DNA of 64,000 nt from Pseudopithomyces maydicus (Eukaryota > Ascomycota > Dothideomycetes > Pleosporales > Didymosphaeriaceae): the NCBI GenBank assembly GCA_026873275.1, contig JANTUC010000001.1, forward strand, positions 1,426,001 through 1,490,000, given 5' to 3'. Each line of letters begins with the position of its first letter. Positions within the stretch are counted from its first letter, which is position 1. Position numbers and translations under genes: made by a program. The notes beneath the pieces were generated by a model that saw only the letters and a list, made by a program, of their open reading frames with translations, made no database searches and had not been told where the DNA came from. Positions 22,086-32,600 of the stretch are shown piece by piece.

Positions 22086-23597
22086 TTACGAGGTCCGGGC
22101 AACGGACTCCTTCTCTTTGCCCATATCCACCTCGGTGTAGTAGAAGTTCTCCTCGGGGATTCTTCCACGAAGGAACTCGGGCTCAGAGCCACGGACATAG
22201 ATGTCCTCGTAGAGGACCTTGGCCACAGGCTCCGGAGGTGCCATCTTCTCGGCTTCGGCCACCTCGGCGTCAACGTTGGCACGAGCCTCCTTGTCAATGC
22301 TCTTGAGCTCCTCCTCGGAAACGACTCCCCAGTCGAGGAGCTTCTGCTTGAGGCCTGCAATAGGGTCGTTGGTGCTGCGCATGCGCTGAATCTCCTCACG
22401 GGTCTAAACTCATCGTTAGTCATATCCTCGGGCAATTAGAACGGATAATTTTGCTTACGCGGTAGGTGGTTCCCGGGTCGGACATGGAGTGACCTCCATA
22501 TCTGTAGGTGACGAACTCGTAGACGAGGGGTCCCTTTCCAGCGGCGCACCATTCCTTTCCGAACTTGGTGGCAGCCTTGACGGCAAGAACGTCCATACCG
22601 TTGATCTTGAGACCAGGGATGTACTGGCCGCGCTTGTAGTAGTCGGTGATGGCGGAGGAGCGGTTGGCAGCAGTACCCATGCCATACTTGTTGTCTGCAT
22701 CCTGTCAGCCCAAGCACTCGCCGAGAGGCATAGGATTCACTTACTCTCGCACGCGAAGATGACGGGAAGGTTCCACAGCTTAGCCATGTTGTAGGCCTCG
22801 AAGACCTGACCCTGGTTGGAGGCACCGTCACCATAGAGTGCCAATGTGACGTTGTCCTTGTTCTCGTATTGCTGGGCAAAGGCAATGCCGGCGCCAACGG
22901 GAACCTGAGCACCGACGATACCGTTTCCACCATAGAATCCGGGGGCGAACATGTGCATGGATCCACCCTTTCCGTAGGCAATACCCTCTCTTCGGCCAAG
23001 CAGTTCGCCGATGATGGACTTGACGGTTCCACCACGCATCATGGCGAAACCGTGGCAACGGTAGGCGGTGATGAGGTGGTCTGCGCGAGAAATGGCATGC
23101 TCGATACCAACGGCAACGGCCTCCTGACCGGTCGACAAGTGGCAGAAACCGCGGATCTTCTTCTCCTTGTAAAGCCTATCGGCGGCCATCTCCATGCGTC
23201 TGTAAGTATTGTTAGACCCCGATGCAACACTACCGGAGGTGAAGGAAATCGTACCGCACGGCGACCATGTCATAGTACATCTGCTTCAGCTCGGCCTTGG
23301 TGGTGTCGAGCGTGTACGAGGGCGGGTCGAGCTCGTATGTCTCGAAACTCTCGTCGGAGAGGCGGACCTCGAAGGGCTTGTTATCCTCCTGCAACCGGTC
23401 AATCATCCATCCATCTGCATGGCCCTCCAGCAAAGCCCATCCCATGCCGGTGTATTGCATACCTTCGGTACTCCCTCGGCGTGCGCAGATGCGGCGTCGG
23501 TGGTGACGGTCCTGAAGGCGGGTCGCGCGGCGGCGGGAGTGAAGACATTGCGTCGCAGCGGCGACGCAATGCTCCTCCTGATGGTCCTGGACAGCAT
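22086..23597 (-). CDS. PDA1: pyruvate dehydrogenase E1 alpha subunit, mitochondrial
   Basis: Thiamine-diphosphate-dependent decarboxylation of pyruvate in the mitochondrial PDH complex, together with E1 beta. Exons on the minus strand: 23597-23463, 23388-23255, 23199-22745, 22694-22459, 22403-22086; 425 aa. The start gives a classic presequence (MLSRTIRRSIASPLRRNVF). Motifs: KIRGFCHLSTGQEA, YRCHGFAMMRGG, GRREGIAYGKGGSMHMF, the ThDP site GDGASNQGQVFEAYNMA...N (about 230-260), ENNKYGMGTA, and the phosphorylation loop TYRYGGHSMSDPGTTYR, whose Ser residues are targets of PDH kinase in this family. Length matches fungal Pda1. Its neighbour ferrochelatase is also mitochondrial and on the same strand, but they are separate genes 465 bp apart. 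Confidence 0.96.
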
Positions 23598-24062
23598 GGT
23601 GACAATGGTGCCGAGGAGAAGAAGGGAGCGGCGGAGGTGGTGGAGGGGAGGATGGAGGGAGTGTTGGGTCAGCAAAGTTTTGGCGTTGGATGTTGAGAGC
23701 TCTCGCCGACGATGGAGCTTGCCAAGACCCTTAATTCCCCGAGATAGCTGCCATTAACAGCAGCGTCCAACAACAGATGGCACAACACTGTTCCACATTC
23801 CTGGTCATTCAGCACCGGAACTAACCAGTTGGGTCATGCTTCATTACCATCAGGACCTAGAGGACAAACTTTGCACCCATATACTAATGATCATCGCCAC
23901 AAATACCTTCTGGTATTCATGCCATTAAATATGCCTTGGTGATGGGCAAACATTTTTTGAATATCATTGTGAACGAAGAAAATCCATTTAAATCCCGCTA
24001 TGCGTTTTGCTTCCACATTCTATACAGTAATGTACATTTAAACCTAGGAATTGAATGCGCTA
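23598..24062. other. intergenic, 0.47 kb
   Basis: Promoter of the PDH gene and 3' UTR of the ferrochelatase gene. Nothing else seen. Confidence 0.6.
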
Positions 24063-25398
24063 TTACGCTGCAAGTGGCTCAAGAAGCTGGTTTTGGCCAG
24101 CAAAGAACTGCTTCTGCGCCAAGCACCGCTCACTGACACAGCCTGGACACCTGAGTGTCATCTGCCGGCTGCAGGCGACACCTGAGGTAAGGTGCGTCTT
24201 CGCAATGTCGGCCAGAGCCTGGATGAAGACGGGATTGCCGTTCAGACTCTCGATGCGCTTCACGCCCTCATGGCCTTCTGCATCCTCACCAATCACCTCC
24301 TTGTCCAGCTCGTATAGCGTCTCGATGTGGTCGCTCGTGAAGGCGATCGGGATGAGGATGAGGTCAGTGTTGCCCTTCTTCATCAGGTTCTTGACGGTAT
24401 CAGACGTCTGCGCTCCAAGCCAGGGCTGCGGTCCGACTTGTGACTGCCAGACGAGTCGGTACTGATACTTCATGCCCAGTCGCTGGTTCACAGCATGCAC
24501 AGTTGCGGCCACTTCGGCTGGGTACGGGTCGCCTCGATTGACCACTGTCATGGGGAGACTGTGCGCCGAATAGAGCAGAACGACGTTATCTCTTCGCTCC
24601 GGCGGATACTCCTGCAATGTTTTCTCGATGTTCTGCGCAAAGGCCTCGACGAGGCCCGGATGCGTCGGCCAGCGGTCAATGACACTCCACTTGATGGAGC
24701 CTTCTGCGTCAACTTCCCCCGTTGCCCTCTTGCCCTCCAACCGTTGTCGCCACTTCCACAGCTCATTGAGCGATGATCCAGTGGTCGAACAAGAATATTG
24801 CGGATATTGGGTGAATGCGACAGCGCGCCCGCCGTTGCCACCACCAAAACCATCAGCAAGCAACTGCTGGTACATGTTCTCGGTCAGCGGGTTGGCGTAG
24901 CGGAACGCGACATATGGTTTGTGCGGCGCAGTCTCGGGCGATGTTTGGTCGAGGATCTTGCACATCTCTTCGGCCTGGTACTCGGACCACTTTCTGATGG
25001 GAGATCCGCCGCCAATCTCAGCATATTGCTTTTGAATCTTGGGAGTGCGTCTGCGTGCAATGTAAGGGCCAATGTAGTTTTGCAGGCGGCCCAAGGGGAT
25101 CAAGTCGGCATCGGACTGGATGTTGTCAGCTTGTGTTGCTTCAATGCAGTCCTCATGGATGACGTACGAACAGATTGCTGAGGAAACTGTGAACTTCGTC
25201 GGTGGTCGAAGGCCCGCCCATGTTCATAAAGACCATGGCGGTGGGCCCTTTGGAGCCGGCGGAGCTCTGCGTAACCGGCGGAGCAACCGTGGCATTGCCT
25301 CTTCTCCAGCGGTGGACAGACGGTGACAGGGCCGGAGCGGCGGGTGAGTTCCACGTTGCACGCTTCGCGGCGTGCAGTAGGGGCGTGCGCATCGCCAT
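24063..25398 (-). CDS. HEM15: ferrochelatase, mitochondrial, with 2Fe-2S ligands
   Basis: Inserts Fe2+ into protoporphyrin IX, the last step of haem synthesis, at the matrix side of the inner membrane. Exons 25398-25168 and 25115-24063; 427 aa. The N-terminus is a basic presequence, followed by AMVFMNMGGPST. Motifs: IGPYIARRR, IGGGSPI, AFRYANPLT, FTQYPQYSCSTTGSS, LLYSAHSLPMTVVNRGDPY with the catalytic His, QSQVGPQPWLGAQT, and IAFTSDHIETLYELD. All four Cys of the animal-type 2Fe-2S cluster appear to be present: one in QYSCSTTG and three in RCPGCVSERC (C-x2-C-x4-C). An in-frame Met at 25530 would give a longer N-terminus; 25398 is preferred because the presequence starts there. It is divergent from Ku70 across 360 bp. 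Confidence 0.96.
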
Positions 25399-25758
25399 TG
25401 TGTAGTCTGGAGAGGAAGGGCAGCCTCCGGGTGTTATGGGAGCAGGTTCGTCGCTGAGGCCAGACGCGCCCCGTGAATAATGCCTGCTTGATGACGAGTG
25501 GCCAATTGCGGAGCTACGACTGGATGTCACGATCGGCGGGCCCCACGATCGGGCGAGCCATCTGCGACCGGGACGTCATGTGAACACGCGCTGACATCGG
25601 GAACGTGTGAACGCGCGACTGCTGCCTGAGAGTGCGCACCGCCCCGCACACACGGCGTTCAGAGTGCATTCGGACGGCAGTCATCCCCCATTTAAAGTGA
25701 CACCTGCCCTTCAGCTGCTTGTTTGCTCTCTCGTCCGTATTCTTGCGACAGCGAAACC
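25399..25758. promoter_or_regulatory. divergent promoter between ferrochelatase and Ku70
   Basis: 360 bp separate the two start codons. Two ACGCG cores (25586-25590, 25611-25615), the MBF/MCB-type core, lie about 145-175 bp before the Ku70 ATG. The element calls are inference. Confidence 0.45.
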
Positions 25759-27792
25759 ATGGCTGACACCCAGGACAATCGCCCCGGCGACGAAGAAGAC
25801 GAGGAGGAGGAGGTCGACGATGCCGTAGGATCAGTCTCTAAGCTTATGAGCGCAATCATAGCTAACCTTGAATAGAACTATAAGACGATCAAAGATGCTG
25901 TCCTCTTCGCAATTGACATCAGCGCATCCATGCTGGAACGCCCGCCACCGTCTGACGACAAGAAAGCTGAACGCGATTCCCCAGCATCCGCTGCCCTCAA
26001 ATGCGCCCTGCATCTCATGCAGCAGCGCATCATCTCAAACCCAAAAGATATGATGGGTATCCTCCTGTTCGGCACGGAAAAGACCGATTTGAAGGACGGA
26101 GACAACACGTTCCAGCACTGCTACCTGCTGACCGACCTGGATGTGCCTTGTGCGCAGGATGTGAGGCAGTTGCGAGACTTATTGGAGAACGAGGAAGAAG
26201 CAGCGGAGATCTTAAAGCCGGCCAAGGAGCCCGCCAGCATCGCAACGGTCTTGTTTTGCGCCAATCAGATCTTTACGACGAAAGCACCCAACTTCTCTTC
26301 GCGACGATTGTTTCTAGTAACAGACAACGATAGGCCAGCAGTGATTAAGCAGGACAAAGACACAGCGATCACTCGAGCTCGCGACTTGTACGACTTGGGG
26401 TGCACAATCGACCTGTTTCCCATCTCGAAGCCCGACCAGAGCTTCGACCGAACGAGATTCTACGACGACCTGGTGTATCCCACATCTCCGTCTGACCCAG
26501 ACGCGCCAGTCGCAATTTCATCAGCTACCAAGATCGCGAAGAGCGGTGATGGTATCACGCTCCTCAAGCAATTACTCTCTTCTATCAACTCCAAAGCCGC
26601 ACCGAGAAGAGCATTGTTCAGTCTTCCGTTCGAGATTGGTCCTGGCCTACGTATTGGAGTGAAAGGTTTCATAATGGTCAAGCGCCAGGAGCACGTCAAA
26701 TCCTGCTATGTCTGGGTCGGCGGCGAGAAACCTCAAATCGTGCAAACCTCAACATCTCACATGGCAGACGACACGGCCCGGGTGGTTGAGAAAACTGAAC
26801 TACGGAAAGCTTACAAATTTGGGGGCGACAGCATCGCCTTCACCCCCGAAGAATTTGTCCAGATCCGCCAATGTTTCGGCGAGCCTGTCATCCGCATTGT
26901 CGGCTTCAAGCCGCTGTCCCTGCTACCTTTATGGGCTAACGTCAACAAAGCGACTTTTATGTACCCGTCTGAAGCAGATTTCATCGGCTCCACACGTGTG
27001 TTTTCAGCCTTGCAGCAGAAACTCATCGAAAGCAAGAAAATGGCCCTCGCATGGTTTGTGGCTCGCAAAAACGCGTCTCCAGTCATGGCCGCTATCATCC
27101 CTGGAGAGGAACGCTACGACGAGAACGGCGAGCAAACTATGCCGCCTGGTTTGTGGCTTGTACCGCTACCTTTCGCGGATGATCTACGGCAGTGTCCCGA
27201 GCAGCCTGCAGAGCCACGGACCACAGATGAGCTTACGGATAAGATGCGCATAATCATCGAGCAGCTCCAACTCCCCAAGGGTGTATACGACCCAAGCAAG
27301 TACCCCAATCCGGACTTGCAATGGTTCTACCGCATACTGCAAGCAATGGCGCTTGAAGAGGAAGTTCCAACCAATCCAGATGACAAGACGCTTCCCAAGT
27401 ACAAGCAGATCGATAAACGCTGTGGAGAATACATTGAACAATATGGCCAAAAGTTCGACGAGATTTTCACCGCCGTTGGCCGCTCGACCCTATCCTCACG
27501 CCCGAAGGCTGCGGCAAAGAAGCGACCTGCTGCTGCTGCGGCGGCAGACGATGACGACGAGGAGCCCAAGCCAAAGAAGCGCGTCAAGAAAGAAGCCAAA
27601 GTAAAAGCTGAGGACGACGATGATGGGCCTACAGACGCGCAGATGGCAGAGCTGAACAACAAGGGGCAAATTACTAAGCAGACCGTTGCTGTGCTGAAAG
27701 CATACCTCTCTGCTAGAAATCAACCTGTGAATGGCAAGAAAGCTGAGCTTGTAGATAGGGTGCAGGACTATCTGGAGGACAAGGGGTTTTGA
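25759..27792 (+). CDS. KU70: Ku70, DNA-end-binding subunit of NHEJ
   Basis: Forms a ring with Ku80 on DNA double-strand ends, recruiting the ligase machinery; also acts at telomeres. Exons 25759-25824 and 25876-27792; 660 aa. The acidic N-terminus (EEDEEEEVDD) is followed by a vWA-like domain (KDAVLFAIDISASML ... MGILLFGTEKTD). The central Ku core carries GLRIGVKGFIMVKRQ, LRKAYKFGGDSIAFTPEE and AWFVARKNASPVMAA. A basic/acidic linker with several KKR clusters (about 565-600) looks like an NLS. The C-terminal SAP DNA-binding motif is at about 622-656 (ITKQTVAVLKAYL ... GKKAELVDRVQDYL). The length is normal for fungal Ku70. Intron 1 falls right after the acidic stretch. Confidence 0.97.
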
Positions 27793-28176
27793 TAGGGCTC
27801 TGCTTTAGGATCTTAGCGTAAAGCGTGTGGCGTTACGGTGTTGCGGTTCAGCGGTTCAGCGATTTAGTGGCTCGTGTCGCTATCGTCTGATTTACATACG
27901 CATTCTGACATTGCATGTCGATTTCATAGTCAAATCGTCTGTACATGCTCTTGCATGGGAAATCACCGTTCGGCTTCGTACGGCGATGCGGCATCGTGTG
28001 TGTGTGCACACAAACTATACAATGTTTGCGCTGTATTCGATTTTGCGATTCATCTCCGTGAAAATGACCGTTTATCTTGTGATTACCGTACCAGAGTGAG
28101 AAGAGACTGGATCACCTCCACTAGGGTGGAACCGTAGATTTTCCATATTTTACAAATGGTTTTTTTACTCGTGTAG
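27793..28176. other. convergent intergenic region, 0.38 kb
   Basis: Shared 3' region of Ku70 (+) and the Pop3-like gene (-). Nothing else seen. Confidence 0.6.
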
Positions 28177-29169
28177 CTATCCTTTGGTCGCGTCAATCTT
28201 GACTGCTTTCCAATCTGGCTTCATAGCCTCGTCAATCCACGCGCATGTTGTCACCTCCACTTGTTCTCTCACATAGGCAACAAGCGCATCTGCGCCGGGA
28301 GCGCCCTCCATGACGGCCAACGCGCCTACATGTGGAATATGTAGCGCTTCGGCGATTTGAGGCTCGTAAGTCGGGGGTACAGCGAGTAGGCGCGTTGCTG
28401 TATCTTTGGGCGAATTCATGGTGGCGAGGTGGACCAGCGTCGGTATATGTGCGTGGGGGAGAGATGCGGGAGGGTGGTTATGCGGGATCAATACGAACGC
28501 CAATCTTTTCGGAGCTGTATCGGGATGCTCGCCAGGTTTGCTTTCGCTCGCCGCGTTCTCTTTCTCCCCGCTGTCCCCTTCGTCGTTGTCACACTTGGTA
28601 GCCGCATGTGCGGGTGCAGTCTTCGGTGCAGTTTGCGCCGCCAGAGCTTCCAAATGGCGAGTTACGCTGTTGAGGCCGATGAGGATGTGGCTGGATATCT
28701 CAGGCACGGGAGGCGGTGGTATGCTGGGGTCCTTTTTCCCATCATTTTGCCTGGCTTCACGCTTTCTCTTCTTGCCGCCGGAAGGCTGAATGTGAATTTT
28801 TCGATGGTCTCCCAGCGGTTGCAGCAGACTGGTATTTGGTCAGCGCAGTCAGGGGCTTGTGGGTGTCACGTGTTTATAGATGGCCCGCCCCGGGGGTCCT
28901 AGGGCTTGGGGGGCACTTTGTCGGTAGATGAGCATGAGAATTGACGAGTCTCGGAAACACGCGAGAAGTGCAAGCTAGACAAGGACACGTACTTGCATAG
29001 CAGATCCACAACGTTGGTAATTTGGGCAGAGGTAAGCGTAGGCCTGGCGACGTGCATGAGCGTCGCTACGAGACGATGGACCAAGCTCGACGGCATACCA
29101 TTGGGTTTCAGTGTAAGGACGGGCAGTCTTGTATACGGGCTTGGATGGCTTCCTGGCGGACGAGGCCAT
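28177..29169 (-). CDS. RNase P/MRP subunit Pop3-like
   Basis: Probable protein subunit of nuclear RNase P and RNase MRP, which process pre-tRNA and pre-rRNA. Exons 29169-29099, 29043-28993 (only 51 nt) and 28828-28177; 257 aa. The model joins into a coherent N-terminus: KPVYKTARPYTETQWPTL, then ITNVVDLLCNLLQPLGDHRK, then IHIQPSGGKKRKRE. This Tyr-x2-x-Gln-Trp-Pro opening and LLxPLGxxR block match my recollection of fungal Pop3. The C-terminal part has an L7Ae-like fold pattern: ISSHILIGLNSVTRHLE, RLAFVLIPHNHP, and HIPHVGALAVMEGAPGADALVAYV. A low-complexity acidic insert lies at about 105-130. All introns have GT...AG ends and preserve frame. The family is fast-evolving, so a structure-based check would be useful. 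Confidence 0.75.
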
Positions 29170-29699
29170 GGCTGGCAGGCAGGCAGGCGCTGTGAGCGAA
29201 TGCAGCGTTGCTGCACGCAGTCGACGCGCTAGAGTATCTTCGCCGCAAGGTGGGTCGGGCGGGAGCAGTGCACCAGTGTGGAGGGTGGAGCGCGCAAGTG
29301 TGCACCATGCAGGGCGCTAGGCCCGCATGGGCGAAGCGCGGTTGCTGGGACCAATGGCAACGTCATTCGCTTGGCGTGGGGCATGTTCATGTCCACGCCA
29401 AACGCCAGCTCTCTCTTAGAGACGCAACGCGGGAATCCTGGCGCTCTGTACCATTGACCACCGCATGCTCGGGCCTTTGCTCTTGCCCTCTACCTGCAGC
29501 ATCGCCCCAGGCAGCTCATGGTGCCCTTCCACCCGGCGTGTACCCTCCCGCGCGCGAGGCTGCCGCCCACTTGACGGCCAGTTGCTGCTGTTGCCTGCAC
29601 CAGCTTGTGCTTGCCTACCCACTTGCTCTACCCCGGGACGCGCCTTCCCGCGCCAACTTGTGCTCTGCAAACGCCCTCCGCAGCAGCACTCACTGCGCC
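29170..29699. other. divergent intergenic region, 0.53 kb
   Basis: Promoters of the Pop3-like gene (-) and the ubiquitin hydrolase gene (+). The + strand from about 29450 is CT-rich leader-like. Confidence 0.55.
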
Positions 29700-32600
29700 A
29701 TGAGTCAGCGAGACCATGAATTGACAGCGTCTGCCACCGCAGACACTCCATCCAGCGTCCCCGCCTCGCCGCCGCCGCTGCGCGACTCCATGGAAGACGC
29801 GGACCCCTCGTTGACCCGCAAACGACCCCGGCTTGACAGCGGCCCCATCGATGATTCCGCCATGCACATGGACGACCACGACTCCACCCAACATTCGCCC
29901 ACCCCGGCTGACCAGCTTGTCGAAATGACGATACGATCGCAGCCGCCCTCGTCGCACGCCCCCGACCCTGCCCGTACCACCGCCACCCCGCCGCCCACCG
30001 AAGACATACAAACCCTAGCACAAACCGACCCTGCCCTGGGCGTTATGGCTGACGGCACTGCCGACAGCCCGCCCGTCATAGCCATTGACGATGACGATGA
30101 CGACGGCCGCGACACCGACGCCATGACCGGATACGCCGCCGCCGCTTCCTTCCACGTTGACTTCAATGCCGACCACCATATTTCCTCGTTTCCCTTTATG
30201 GACCACGGCGACTACCTGAGTGCTGCGCAGGATATCGCTAAGTATTTTCACGGCAGTAAGTAGTCATCGCCGCCATCCGGTGCATCACATGCTAATCGCG
30301 TTGATAGACCAATCGTTAGAAGGACATGTTCTCAACCAGCTTGCCCTCTGGTTAGACGGCCTTCCAGATGATCCACTCCCATGGATGGCCTTCTACCTCA
30401 ATCAAGCTGCATTGTGGGAAGAGATAGGTGTCGTAGCGCAAAGGGTGCTGAATCGGAAGTGAGCACACACCACTGATCTGAACATAGCCTCGATCGTTCG
30501 CTGACTTGGGTAGGACGTCGTTTGGTGACAGATTCACCGACGGCACTGGCTCCGAAGAGGATGTTTGTACCAAGTTTCTTGCCTCGTACCTTCGCTTCGT
30601 GGTACAACTTACTCGGGTTGACGCACGTTTACTTCATGATTGGACTTTGGAACAACCGTATACCCACCACATCTTGTCTTACAAGCATATCCGCCATGTG
30701 GGTTGCATAATACGAAGCATCGTGAGCCCCACTATAGTCCTTTTGTTCAACATGTTACGAAAAGAGTACCATGCGGACATTGAAAGCATGCAGACACAGC
30801 TCCTACAAATCTACTTCGACATCAAGGGCACCAAGTATATCTTAGACCTTGTGGATGAAGCACACGGCAAAGTACCTTTCCCGCTCCAGAACCATCTGGC
30901 ATTGAACACTGCGTCTATCGTGGACGCTATCAACGTTTTTCTCTTAGATACACAGATTCAATATCCCCTAGAACTGATCGATCGGACTCGTTTATGTCGC
31001 GATGCTCTGACCTTCTTCCGGAAATATAATGCGGATCTTCAGGTTCCTAGTAAGGTTGTCGATACTGCCGTAACGAAGGATCTGATCGCCCACTTCCACG
31101 CTTTACTCTTCAACATTTGCCGATCAGACCAGAATATGGCCATGAGTCTGGTGGATGAACTCTTGGATTTTCGAGATCCGGAGTCGCCAACTACGATGTC
31201 TTCGGAAGAGAAACCCCCGGGTGATGCTCTGTACCTTCAGGACCCTTCGGAGTACCCAAAGCTAGTCTCGAATGCCTGGAAGTTCAAGCTTCTTCGCAAG
31301 TACATTGTCAAAGGACGTATGGAGTTACGCGTTATGAGCATTGGCCTCATGGACACTTCGCTTGTAGAGCTATGGAGAGAGTACAACAATACGCATCTCT
31401 CCATTGGACATCCGGTCATGCAGTACCTTGCGGACTTTCTTCTCCACGAACGCGTAGTCGATTACATAATCAGTGTGGATTCGCATCCGCAGCTCATCTC
31501 TCGCAGCGGCAACATTGTCGGCTTCCTTGTCGTCACCCACCGCTATTCTAATGTGCAAACTGATGCAATTTGGAACACGATCTCGCACAGCTCGGATCCT
31601 CGTGTAGTCTCCGCTACAATGACGATGCTTCGAGGGATTTATAACCTCATGAATGACACAGAGTTACTGTATCTCTGCTCGAAAATGTATGAGCTGCCTG
31701 TCGAAAGCTATACGCTAGATATACTTCGTTTCCTCCGAGACCTGATGGCTAAGCTGCTGCAAAAAGAGGTAGACTGGAACCAGGCAGACCCACAAGCTCG
31801 GCCGTGGAACGTGTGTATTCGAGTTTTGCGGGACACATCGCCTAGCAAAGATAGTACTAAAACTTTCGATGCTCTCAATCACGAGGCCGCCGAACAGCTT
31901 CGGTCCATGGCTTCCTATATCCCGCTGGATGAGCGACAGCAACTTCTCCGTCAATGTGCCTCTCACGTTGCAAGCAAATCACCCATGTGCACTGGTAGTG
32001 TCCGCGCGATCTCCATACTTATATCAGCCATGGGCCAAGTGGAGTCTCGTCTCTTCAAAGAAGACACCGACGTTGTGTGCGGTATTATTGAAGAGTTGTG
32101 CGCATTTGTGAGCAATGAAAACGAGATGCCCTTTTCTGCTCAGAACACTGCTCTTCAGTATCGGCTCGAATTGTTGTCGCTACTCATACATGGAGCTTGC
32201 GATGCAATCCCAATCGACCTCTACCAAACCATTTGGGACCATCTTATTGGAAAACACGCTCATTCAAACCACCATCGGGACATGGCTTGGTCTAAGTTCA
32301 CGGAAGCTGTCAAGTTTAAACCTGATAGCGATTTTTGCAGTCAGCTCGTTACCATCTGTGTACCAAAGCTAGATCCGGTATATTATACCCCAGGGATGTT
32401 TGACTTTGTTGCAACTTATCGGTTTCCGACTACTCGCCGTACCTTGAATACTCCTGAAGGTACAAAGACGCTACTGCAAATTCGGGGTGCTGACCTACTA
32501 TGGGATATGATTCTCTCAGCCCCGGCGCACACAATAGAAGATCGGGCGGCCAAGACTTTAGCTTCACGTTACACGGAGATGGACCTGAGTGAAGGCGTGA

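Noticed and set aside
21724..22140. 138-codon forward ORF
   Set aside because: Partly antisense to the last PDH exon; the rest shows no coding character.
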